NCBI GenBank assembly: GCA_022795575.1
Contig: JAAWGY010000084.1
Span: 1 to 8,675, forward strand
Direction of reading: 5' to 3'
DNA from: Angelakisella sp.
GTDB lineage: Bacteria > Bacillota > Clostridia > Oscillospirales > Ruminococcaceae
Length of the DNA: 8,675 bases
The notes under the pieces were generated by a model that was not told the origin of the DNA, made no database searches, and was given only the letters and a program-made list of their open reading frames with translations. Positions within the stretch are counted from its first letter, which is position 1; every line of letters begins with the position of its first letter. Both the position numbers and the translations under genes were made by a program. Below are positions 1-5,642 of the stretch, in pieces.

Positions 1-209
1 AATGCTCGGAATCCACCAAGGATTCCTTGCGCTTTTCTCCTTGCAATCCCCCTCCCCCTGGGAAAAATCCGGGCACTTCGACTTTAGGGACACGCCTTAG
101 GAAAAGGTACGACACCTATTGAAATGAACGAGGTCCTGTTTGCCCGCGACCGGCTGCTGCCGGGGATGCAGGGGAGAGGGACAAAATTCTGATGGGAAAA
201 GGTAACGTT

Positions 210-317
210 ATGAACATCGAATTCGTTTTACGAAAGATATGGCTTTCGGCAATACGACAATTATTCGGCGATGATGCGAAAGCATTTTGTGTAGCGGGGG
301 CGGATTGTAATCGGTAA
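210..317 (+). CDS. Doubtful 35-residue peptide
   Basis: An ATG at 210 runs 35 codons to TAA at 315-317. An AAAAGG at 197-202 lies 7 bases before it, which is fair ribosome-site spacing. The peptide begins MNIEFVLRKIWL, could form an amphipathic helix over its first 20 residues, and ends with two cysteines (FCVAGADCNR). I recognise no family. Codons such as ATA, TTA and CGA are unlike the GC-rich neighbours. The last codons and the stop overlap the stem-loop at 312-329, so the bases may be constrained by RNA or DNA structure rather than by coding. Chance is the likeliest explanation. Confidence 0.15.
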   Translation: MNIEFVLRKIWLSAIRQLFGDDAKAFCVAGADCNR

Positions 318-361
318 GTGGGCTTACCGCCAAACACAGCCTACCAACCCACAACCGCCCC
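297..361. repeat. Nested inverted repeat after the regulator gene
   Basis: The outer arms are GGGGCGG(A)TTGT at 297-308 and ACAACCGCCCC at 351-361: 11 pairs with one bulged A at 304. Inside them is a second perfect stem, CGGTAAG at 312-318 with CTTACCG at 323-329 and a TGGG loop. The regulator's stop codon is at 372-370 on the minus strand, so this lies 9 bases after it and could end or protect that transcript. Neither strand shows a T-run after the outer stem, so it is not a textbook intrinsic terminator. A small structured RNA is an alternative. Confidence 0.5.
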
Positions 362-369
362 AATAAAAG

Positions 370-1926
370 CTATCCCCCCTGCCGCCCCTGCCACTCCGCC
401 AGCTTCAAATAAAGCTGGATCTTAAGCCGCAGCTCCCCGTTGTTCAAGTCGCAGCCGGTCAGCTCCCGGATCTTGCCCAACCGGTAAAGCAGGGTGTTCC
501 GGTGGATGCAAAGCTCCTTGGCGGCGGTCACGGGATCGTCCACATGGAGCAGGTACCGCTCCAGTGTCCGCACCAGCCGGGAGCCGTTCCTTTCGTCATA
601 CGCCTGTAGGACCCGCACCTCCTCCGGGCAGAAGTCCCGCAGCTGGTTGCGCTTCAAAAGAAGCTGCGCCGCATAGTAGGGCATCATCTCCCCGTACCGG
701 TAAAGAAGGGTGTCCCGGCCCAAAAATGCCCCCACATCCGCCGCGCGGATGGCCTGGCGGTAGTGGCGGGCGGCATCCGCCAGCTCCTCAAAGGGCTCGC
801 TGACGCCGGCAAACAGGCCGTTATCGGCAAAAAACTGCTCCAGCAGCGCCTCCTCCCCTTGGGTGAGGAGGCGCTTTTCCGGGCGGCTGAGGAACACCAC
901 CAGATTCCGCTGGTGGATGGTCCAGTGGCAGTCCGGGATGCTCCGCCGGAGGTTGTCCGCCACCGATTGCAGCCGGCTCTCGGAATAATCGCTCCGGCCC
1001 TCCCCCACCACCATCACCAAAAACCACCGGTACATCTTCCACCGCAGGATGTTGGCCCGCTGCTCAATGGTCCTGCGGTCCTGGAGCTTGCCGCTGAGCA
1101 GGTCGCTGAGGAGGTAGTTGTACATCATCCCCCGGTTGTCCTTGTAGAAATCGTTCTTTTCCAGCTCCACCGCCACAATCTTGGTAAACCGCTCCAGCAG
1201 CTCGTAGTCCAGCTCCCGGAAAGGCCGGTTTGCGTCTACAATGGCGATGCTGGCAATGGTGATGCCGTGGAGCCGCACATCGGAAAAGAGCCAGCACTCG
1301 TTTTTATCCGACCGCCGGGAGAAATAGACCGCCCCCTCCTTGCGGCCCTTGTTGGCAATTACGCCGTCCCTCCGCATGGATTCTATGTTCTCCAGGTGGA
1401 CATAGCCCAGGGCCTTTTCCGCCTCCAGGCTCTGGTTCTGGAAGGTGGTGGTGTGGGACATGGCGATGATCTTGTACGCCTGGTCGTTGATGAACAGCGG
1501 GTTTTCAAACACCTCGCAGGCCACATCCACCAGCCCCTGGATCCCCACCCCGGTGTAGAGCGCGTCCAGGATGCGCCGCATGGCGTAGGTGACGGTTGCC
1601 TCGTCGATCATAATGTCGGCAATGCGGTTGAGGATGTCGAACTGGTTGGTCCCCCGCTGTGCCAGATAGAGGTTCAGCCCCTCGCTTTTCAGCAGACCGG
1701 GGGGGACCTCCCCGTCCTGGATGCAGATGAGGTTGGCGGAGCTGCCCTCCTCCAGCGCCGGGGGCAGCTCCGAGGTGTAGCCGGCGTAGAGGCAGGCGGG
1801 GAAAAACCGGGACTGCCCGGGCTTGATCATCTTGTGGGTCTGGATATAGGTGGGGCCGGGGGTGGCCGCAGCCTCCCTTAGGGGAAACGCCTCCCCCAGC
1901 CTGTCCAGTATTTTCTGCATCTCCAA
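370..1926 (-). CDS. PucR/CdaR-type transcriptional regulator
   Basis: A 518-residue cytoplasmic activator-type regulator. The C-terminal DNA-binding domain (about 455-512) carries the PucR-family helix-turn-helix, seen as VTAAKELCIHRNTLLYRLGKI (466-486 region). Before it are a CdaR GGDEF-like sensor segment (about 290-420) and a GAF-like domain (about 115-260). The first 110 residues, including ANLICIQDGEVPPGLL, resemble the N-terminal part of clostridial PucR proteins. Members of the family usually sense a small catabolite and control a neighbouring catabolic operon, and the divergent position here makes the ACP-to-MFS genes the natural target. Start choice: the minus-strand GGAGG at 1940-1936 is 9 bases before a TTG at 1926 but 15 before the ATG at 1920, so TTG is preferred, although the ATG is possible. 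The inducer is unknown. Confidence 0.88.
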   Translation of the reverse strand: MEMQKILDRLGEAFPLREAAATPGPTYIQTHKMIKPGQSRFFPACLYAGYTSELPPALEEGSSANLICIQDGEVPPGLLKSEGLNLYLAQRGTNQFDILNRIADIMIDEATVTYAMRRILDALYTGVGIQGLVDVACEVFENPLFINDQAYKIIAMSHTTTFQNQSLEAEKALGYVHLENIESMRRDGVIANKGRKEGAVYFSRRSDKNECWLFSDVRLHGITIASIAIVDANRPFRELDYELLERFTKIVAVELEKNDFYKDNRGMMYNYLLSDLLSGKLQDRRTIEQRANILRWKMYRWFLVMVVGEGRSDYSESRLQSVADNLRRSIPDCHWTIHQRNLVVFLSRPEKRLLTQGEEALLEQFFADNGLFAGVSEPFEELADAARHYRQAIRAADVGAFLGRDTLLYRYGEMMPYYAAQLLLKRNQLRDFCPEEVRVLQAYDERNGSRLVRTLERYLLHVDDPVTAAKELCIHRNTLLYRLGKIRELTGCDLNNGELRLKIQLYLKLAEWQGRQGG

Positions 1927-1935
1927 TAGCCGTTT

Positions 1936-1940
1936 CCTCC
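1936..1940 (-). promoter_or_regulatory. Ribosome site favouring a TTG start
   Basis: On the minus strand GGAGG ends 9 bases before TTG (1926-1924) and 15 bases before the in-frame ATG (1920-1918). Another GGAG (1924-1921) touches that ATG and is too close to serve it. Spacing therefore supports the TTG start for the regulator. Confidence 0.55.
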
Positions 1941-1943
1941 GCC

Positions 1944-1959
1944 TTGTGAGCGCTCACAA
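1944..1959. promoter_or_regulatory. Perfect palindrome resembling a LacI-family operator or cre site
   Basis: TTGTGAGCGCTCACAA is a perfect 16-bp dyad with a central CG. It equals the core of the idealised symmetric lac operator, and differs at one position from the CcpA cre consensus TGNAANCGNTNNCA as I remember it. It sits 17 bases before the regulator's TTG, inside its likely leader and about 60 bases downstream of that gene's -10 box. A bound LacI/CcpA-type protein could act there as a roadblock. No LacI-family gene is in the window, so the binder would be encoded elsewhere, with CcpA the simplest candidate. Confidence 0.6.
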
Positions 1960-1976
1960 TTTTGTGGGCGTTTTTT
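1951..1976 (+). terminator. Terminator-like hairpin upstream of the ACP operon
   Basis: On the plus strand CGCTCACA (1951-1958) pairs with TGTGGGCG (1963-1970) through eight pairs, one of them T-G, around a 4-base loop. TTTTTT follows at 1971-1976. This has the shape of an intrinsic terminator facing the ACP promoter and could block transcripts running antisense through the regulator gene. Its left arm is shared with the palindrome at 1944-1959, so the two hairpins exclude each other in RNA. Confidence 0.5.
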
Positions 1977-2001
1977 GCTGCCTGTTCTGTTTGGGGGAAC
2001 A

Positions 2002-2030
2002 TTGCTTCCGCCCCTTTTATTATATAAAAT
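2002..2030 (+). promoter_or_regulatory. Likely promoter of the ACP operon
   Basis: TTGCTT (2002-2007) and TAAAAT (2025-2030) are 17 bases apart, giving a sigma-A-like promoter with a good -10 and a weak -35. A start site near 2037 would give a leader of about 70 bases containing the dyad at 2055-2087. The -35 is weak enough to expect activation, for instance by the divergent PucR-type protein. Confidence 0.45.
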
Positions 2031-2047
2031 GTGATTGTAAACCGCAA
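2019..2047 (-). promoter_or_regulatory. Likely promoter of the PucR-type regulator
   Basis: On the minus strand TTGCGG (2047-2042) and a perfect TATAAT (2024-2019) are 17 bases apart. The -10 is next to the plus-strand TAAAAT and lies within that promoter's spacer, so polymerase probably cannot occupy both at once. The leader to the TTG start would be roughly 85 bases and includes the 1944-1959 palindrome. Confidence 0.5.
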
Positions 2048-2054
2048 GAAAAAA

Positions 2055-2087
2055 GGCGATATAGAAAAATATTTGTGCGATATCGCC
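2055..2087. promoter_or_regulatory. 33-bp dyad in the ACP leader
   Basis: GGCGATAT (2055-2062) and ATATCGCC (2080-2087) are perfect 8-base arms. The AT-rich palindrome AAATATTT (2067-2074) sits almost exactly at the same centre. The right arm ends 3 bases before the GGAAAGGAG ribosome site. It could be the operator for the divergent regulator, downstream of the likely start site, or a leader hairpin that affects translation. Two nested dyads with one centre favour a protein-binding site. Confidence 0.5.
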
Positions 2088-2092
2088 AAAGG

Positions 2093-2099
2093 AAAGGAG
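2093..2099 (+). promoter_or_regulatory. Ribosome site that decides the ACP start
   Basis: AAAGGAG ends 9 bases before the ATG at 2109. An earlier ATG at 2102 is only 2 bases away and is followed at once by TAG, so it cannot encode a protein. A GTG at 2031 is in frame, but it lies before the leader dyad and would add residues foreign to the family. Confidence 0.7.
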
Positions 2100-2108
2100 C
2101 TATGTAGT

Positions 2109-2357
2109 ATGAGCGTGCGCCAGCAGGCAGTGGAGAAAATTATGGAACGGTGCTGTGCCCTCTTTGGCAAAAAGCGGGAGGAGCTCACCGAAGACACCCG
2201 GTTTATCGAGGATTTGGGGGCCCGCAGCGGCAATGTATCCCAGATGACCAACTTCCTGGAGGACGAATTCGATGTGGAGATCTCCTTTATGGAATTCCGC
2301 CGCCGTTCCACCATCGGTATGGCCGCAGACTACATCGAGGAGCTTTGTGAAGAGTAA
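2109..2357 (+). CDS. Acyl carrier protein, atypical
   Basis: An 82-residue acyl carrier protein, the usual size. The four-helix pattern is clear: a first helix ending in LFGKKREELTEDTRF, then EDLGARS with the serine for the phosphopantetheine arm at position 40, then NFLEDEFDVEIS and a last helix IGMAADYIEEL. It should carry acyl groups as thioesters in the cytoplasm. The usual GADSLD motif is GARSGN here. Acidic residues of the recognition helix (Asp35, Asp38 and Glu41 in the E. coli protein) appear as Arg39, Asn42 and Gln45, and a basic RRR (64-66) replaces the usual acidic stretch. This argues against a housekeeping fatty-acid ACP. First gene of the operon, 23 bases before the hydrolase, and probably activated by the AcpS encoded three genes into the operon. 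Confidence 0.85.
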   Translation: MSVRQQAVEKIMERCCALFGKKREELTEDTRFIEDLGARSGNVSQMTNFLEDEFDVEISFMEFRRRSTIGMAADYIEELCEE

Positions 2358-2380
2358 CAGCAGAAAGGGAGGAACCGAAA

Positions 2381-4156
2381 ATGCCTGATATGCCCATGAT
2401 GCCCGAACCTGTCCGCGTTACCAAAAAAGAAGTCTTTGGCGGCGTGGAGATGGAGACCATCTACCGCCAGGGCAAAACCCCTGTGGACCCCAAGGATGAG
2501 AACCGGGACGCCGGCGGCCCCGGGATGAACTCCATGGGGATGGGTGTCTGCCCCGCCCTGAACCCCCGCACCTACGAGTGCGCCCCCGGCATCCTCTGCG
2601 AGCAGGACGTCGCCGTCAAAATGCGGGACGGCGTCACCATCTATGTGGATATCTTCCGCCCCAAGGACAAGGTGGGCATCCCCTGCATCATCTCCTGGAG
2701 CTTCTACGGCAAGCGCCCCGGGGAGGGGATGAGCGAATGGCAGATCATGGGGGTGGCCCCCGGCACCGTCTCCAAGCTCACCAAGTTTGAATCCCCCGAT
2801 CCCCTGTACTGGTGCTACAACGACTACGCCATCGCTAACGTGGACCCCCGTGGCGTGGGCCACTCGGAGGGGGATGTTAGCATCTTTGGCAGCCAGGACG
2901 CCCGGGACGGCTACGACTTCATCGAGTGGGTGGCCCAGCAGCCCTGGTGCAACGGCAAGGTGGGCATGGGGGGCAACTCCGCCGTGGCCATGACCCAGTG
3001 GCGCATCGCCGCCCAGCAGCCGCCCCACCTCTGCTGCATCGCCCCCTGGGAGGGCACCTCCGATATCTACCGGGAGAGTATGTTTGAGGGTGGCGTTCCC
3101 GCCGTCTCCTTCAATGAGTTTATCGTCGGCTCTGTCACCAGCGAGAATATGGTGGACGACCTGGTGGCCATGGCCCAGCGCTCCCCCCTGATGAACCCCT
3201 ACTGGGAGGATAAGATCCCCGACTTCTCCAGGATCACCATCCCCTGCTACTGCACCGCCTGCTGGAACCACTTCCACCTCCGGGGGGCCTTCCAGGGTTT
3301 CCGCAAGATCAAGTCCAAAAAGAAGTGGATGCGGGCCCACCGGGAGTTTGAGTGGCCGGACGGGTACAGCCACGAGAGCATTGCGGAGCTGAAGCTCTTC
3401 TTTGACCGGTACTTAAAGGACATCCACAACTGCTGGGAATCCACCCCCCGGGTGCGGCTGGAGGTGATGGACGCCAAGGAATTCCTCTACGCCAAAAACC
3501 GCCCGGAGACCTCCTTCCCCTTAAAGCGTACCGAGTACAAAAAGCTGTACCTGGATGCCGCCAGTCATTCCCTGTCCTGGGAGCCGGTGGCGCAGCAAAG
3601 CAAGGTGAGCTACGACGGGGAGACCGGCGTCACCACCTTTGACATCAAATTTACCGAGGACACCGAGATCACCGGCTACATGAAGCTCCATATGTGGGTG
3701 ACGGCGGAAAGCTACACCGACGCCGACATCTTTGTCAACATCCAGAAGCTGGATACCAAGGGCGAGTGGCTCCCCGTCTCGGTGCTGGGGGAACCTCACC
3801 CCGGCACCTGGGGCAAGATGCGTGTCTCCCACCGGGCCCTGGACGAGGAGAAGTCCACCCACTTCCAGCCTGTCCAGAGCCACCTTGCGGAGGAGAAGAT
3901 CCAGCCCGGGGAGGTGGTGCCGGTGGATGTGGAGCTGGTGCCCATCAGCCGCTTCTGGCACAAGGGCCAGTCCCTGCGGATCCAGATCGCCGGGCATTAC
4001 ATCCGGGAGGGCTGGTTCGAGCCCCTGTTCTGGGATACCGACAACCACGGGGATACCTCCGTCTACACCGGCGGCAGGTATGACTCCTACCTCCAGATCC
4101 CGGTGGTTCCGCCCAAGTTTGTGGACGGCGACATCGAGTACGGCAGGAAAGACTGA
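2381..4156 (+). CDS. CocE/NonD-family (S15-like) alpha/beta hydrolase
   Basis: A 591-residue serine hydrolase of the cocaine-esterase / X-Pro dipeptidyl-peptidase class, which cleaves esters or amides through an acyl-enzyme. Seen in order: SWSFYGK (105-111), the probable oxyanion-hole tyrosine region; DPRGVGHSEG (155-164); the nucleophile elbow GMGGNSAVA with Ser200; and a C-terminal beta-sandwich domain (about 380-575) ending GGRYDSYLQIPVVP. There is no signal peptide, so it acts in the cytoplasm. At the place where family members usually have the catalytic Asp (a G-W-Y-D-like motif), this protein has CWNHFH with Asn296, and no clear GPW-H motif follows; the segment MRAHREFEWPDGY (317-329) is there instead. 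From memory, a subclade with W-T-N at this place exists, so this may be a subfamily trait. AAAGGGAGG at 2364-2372 fixes the start. Specific substrate unknown. Confidence 0.85.
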   Translation: MPDMPMMPEPVRVTKKEVFGGVEMETIYRQGKTPVDPKDENRDAGGPGMNSMGMGVCPALNPRTYECAPGILCEQDVAVKMRDGVTIYVDIFRPKDKVGIPCIISWSFYGKRPGEGMSEWQIMGVAPGTVSKLTKFESPDPLYWCYNDYAIANVDPRGVGHSEGDVSIFGSQDARDGYDFIEWVAQQPWCNGKVGMGGNSAVAMTQWRIAAQQPPHLCCIAPWEGTSDIYRESMFEGGVPAVSFNEFIVGSVTSENMVDDLVAMAQRSPLMNPYWEDKIPDFSRITIPCYCTACWNHFHLRGAFQGFRKIKSKKKWMRAHREFEWPDGYSHESIAELKLFFDRYLKDIHNCWESTPRVRLEVMDAKEFLYAKNRPETSFPLKRTEYKKLYLDAASHSLSWEPVAQQSKVSYDGETGVTTFDIKFTEDTEITGYMKLHMWVTAESYTDADIFVNIQKLDTKGEWLPVSVLGEPHPGTWGKMRVSHRALDEEKSTHFQPVQSHLAEEKIQPGEVVPVDVELVPISRFWHKGQSLRIQIAGHYIREGWFEPLFWDTDNHGDTSVYTGGRYDSYLQIPVVPPKFVDGDIEYGRKD

Positions 4157-4177
4157 TCACCGGATAAATCGACCCAC

Positions 4178-4210
4178 AAGGGCAGCGGTCAAACGGCTGC
4201 TGCCCTTTTT
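4178..4210 (+). terminator. Intrinsic terminator inside the operon
   Basis: AAGGGCAGC (4178-4186) pairs perfectly with GCTGCCCTT (4199-4207) over nine bases, with a 12-base loop and a T-run at 4206-4210. It lies between the hydrolase stop and the acpS ribosome site. I see no convincing promoter in the 30-odd bases after it, so acpS, pta, buk and the transporter probably depend on read-through. That would make the ACP and hydrolase transcripts more abundant than the rest. Confidence 0.8.
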
Positions 4211-4244
4211 GTACCCAAAATTCGGTGAGGGGAGGGAAAGACGG

Positions 4245-4640
4245 ATGCTCATCGGCATTGGAACGGATATTTTTGCCCTGGGGAGGTTATCTCCCGCCGC
4301 CACCAATCGGAACGACTCCTTTTTCCGCCGGGCCTATACCCCGGCGGAGCAGGCGGAGGCCGGCCTGGCGGCAAACCGGCTGGAATACCTGGCGGGGCGG
4401 TTTGCCGCCAAGGAGGCGGTCTATAAGGCGGTGAGCTTGTGCGGGGCGGAATTTGCCCCCGGGGACATCCAGGTGACAGATGACGGGGACGGCCGCCCCC
4501 ACGCTCTGCTGTTGGGAAAGACAAAGGCCCGGTTGGAGGAGAAATACGGTCCCCGGTATCGCATCCACATCTCCATCTCCCGCGAGGATGACTTTGCCAT
4601 CGCCTTTGCGGTGGCGGAGCAGGACGAAAGGAGCGTTTGA
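4245..4640 (+). CDS. acpS: Holo-[acyl-carrier-protein] synthase
   Basis: A 131-residue enzyme that moves phosphopantetheine from CoA to the serine of an acyl carrier protein. Family marks are the N-terminal IGIGTDI with metal-binding Asp8, the GRFAAKEAVYKA block (51-62) with Glu57, the strand start GDIQV, and the C-terminal HISISREDDFAIAFAV. Length is normal for AcpS. GGAGG at 4231-4235 is 9 bases before the ATG. Its stop is 2 bases before the pta start, so the two are probably translated together. AcpS genes usually sit among housekeeping genes, so one beside an unusual ACP suggests a dedicated pair, though it could also be the genome's only copy. Confidence 0.92.
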   Translation: MLIGIGTDIFALGRLSPAATNRNDSFFRRAYTPAEQAEAGLAANRLEYLAGRFAAKEAVYKAVSLCGAEFAPGDIQVTDDGDGRPHALLLGKTKARLEEKYGPRYRIHISISREDDFAIAFAVAEQDERSV

Positions 4641-4642
4641 CT

Positions 4643-5641
4643 ATGGACATTATGGAAAGCATCTATCAGCGGGCAAGGTCTGCCCCCCAACGGGTGGCCT
4701 TCCCGGAAGCCACCGAGGAGAAGATCCTCCAAGCCGCCCGGACCTGCGCCGGCCAGGGCATCTGCCGCCCGGTGCTGGTGGGGGATCCCGACGCCATCCG
4801 GGCCGCTGCCCGGCAGTACGACGTTGCCTTGGACGGGATAGAGGTGGTGGACGCCTTTGCCGAGGTGGCGCTGGCCGCGCTCATCGCCGACTACACAGCG
4901 AAATACCCCCTGAACAGCGCCAAGACCATGAGGCGCAAGGCCAAAGACCCTATGTACACCGCCCTGATGATGCAGGCGGCGGGGCAGGTGGATGTCACCT
5001 TTGCCGGGCTCACCCATTCCACCGGGGATGTCATCATGGCCGGGCAGATGGTGGTGGGCCTCCAGGAGGGGGTTTCCACCATCTCCAGCGTGGGCATCTT
5101 TCACATCCCCGGCTACGAGGGCTGCGAGGGCCCCCTGCTGGCCTTTGGGGACAGCGCCGTCTGCACCGACCCCGACGCCGACCAGCTGGCCAGCATCGCC
5201 ATTGCCGCCTGCGACACCGTCCGGGCGCTGGTGGGCTGGGAGCCCCGGTGCGCCCTTCTCTCCTACTCCACCTGCGGCAGCGGGGAGGGCCCCCTGGTGG
5301 ACAAGGTGGTGGAGGCGGTAAAGATCGCCCAAAACCGCCGCCCCGACCTTGCCATCGACGGGGAGTTTCAGCTGGATTCCGCCATCAGCCCCAAGGTGGC
5401 CGCCAAAAAGGTCAGGCGGGAGAGCCGGGTGGCCGGCCGGGCCAACATCATCATCTGGCCCGACCTGAACGTGGGCAACGTGGGGGTTAAGCTGGTGCAG
5501 CAGTTCGCCCGCGCCGACGCCTACGGCCCCATGCTCCAGGGCTTTGCCAAAATCGTCTGCGACTGCTCCCGGGGGGCCCCGGTCTCCGAGCTGGTGGGGA
5601 ACATCGCCATGAGCTGCGTACGGGCACAGGGGGTAAAGTGA
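4643..5641 (+). CDS. pta: Phosphotransacylase of the phosphate acetyltransferase family
   Basis: A 332-residue enzyme expected to interconvert acyl-CoA plus phosphate with acyl-phosphate plus CoA. It matches the acetyltransferase (Pta) type, not phosphate butyryltransferase: CALLSYSTCGSG (203-214), PDLAIDGEFQLDSAI (234-248), VAGRANIIIWPDLNVGNVG (263-281) and the active-site Ser309-Arg310-Gly. In the Methanosarcina enzyme a catalytic Asp follows at 316; here the same place has Glu316, a conservative change. The region around 85-105 seems shorter than in typical Pta. The ATG at 4643 is 9 bases after AAAGGAG; an in-frame TTG at 4637 is only 3 bases away and is rejected. The next gene is a butyrate-kinase type, not an acetate kinase, so the acyl group may not be acetyl. 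The symbol indicates the family, not a proven substrate. Confidence 0.85.
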   Translation: MDIMESIYQRARSAPQRVAFPEATEEKILQAARTCAGQGICRPVLVGDPDAIRAAARQYDVALDGIEVVDAFAEVALAALIADYTAKYPLNSAKTMRRKAKDPMYTALMMQAAGQVDVTFAGLTHSTGDVIMAGQMVVGLQEGVSTISSVGIFHIPGYEGCEGPLLAFGDSAVCTDPDADQLASIAIAACDTVRALVGWEPRCALLSYSTCGSGEGPLVDKVVEAVKIAQNRRPDLAIDGEFQLDSAISPKVAAKKVRRESRVAGRANIIIWPDLNVGNVGVKLVQQFARADAYGPMLQGFAKIVCDCSRGAPVSELVGNIAMSCVRAQGVK

Positions 5642-5642
5642 A

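Larger units (their letters stand above)
1..369. other. Gene-poor left flank with several hairpins
   Basis: No reading frame here looks like a conserved protein. The stretch holds perfect short hairpins: GGAATCC at 8-14 with GGATTCC at 20-26; CCGGC at 150-154 with GCCGG at 159-163; CGAAAG at 231-236 with CTTTCG at 243-248; ATGC-GAAA-GCAT at 274-285; and the nested dyad at 297-361 listed separately. Bases from about 180 to 295 are clearly less GC-rich than the coding regions. The only reading frame with a fair ribosome site is the 35-codon one at 210-317. It could be an intergenic repeat, a structured RNA, or the remains of an upstream gene. Confidence 0.5.

Noticed and set aside
162..196. Possible G-quadruplex (four G-runs)
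   Set aside because: The last loop is about 13 bases and the runs are uneven, so a stable quadruplex is unlikely.
116..337. A 73-codon minus-strand frame in the left flank
   Set aside because: No family resemblance or good ribosome site; it crosses several hairpins in a region that looks non-coding.
763..1881. A 372-codon open frame on the plus strand across the regulator gene
   Set aside because: It is the shadow of a GC-rich gene: low-complexity His/Leu/Pro/Val/Gly composition, no ribosome site, no recognisable domain, while the opposite strand encodes a clear PucR-type protein.
2102..2107. ATG-TAG start-stop pair before the ACP gene, as a possible regulatory mini-frame
   Set aside because: It lies only 2 bases after the ribosome site, too close to be used; probably chance.
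4643..5641. Reading the transacylase as phosphate butyryltransferase because a butyrate kinase follows
   Set aside because: The motifs (LLSYST, DGEFQLD, PDLNVGNVG, SRG) and the length match the acetyltransferase type, so the neighbour should not decide the family name.
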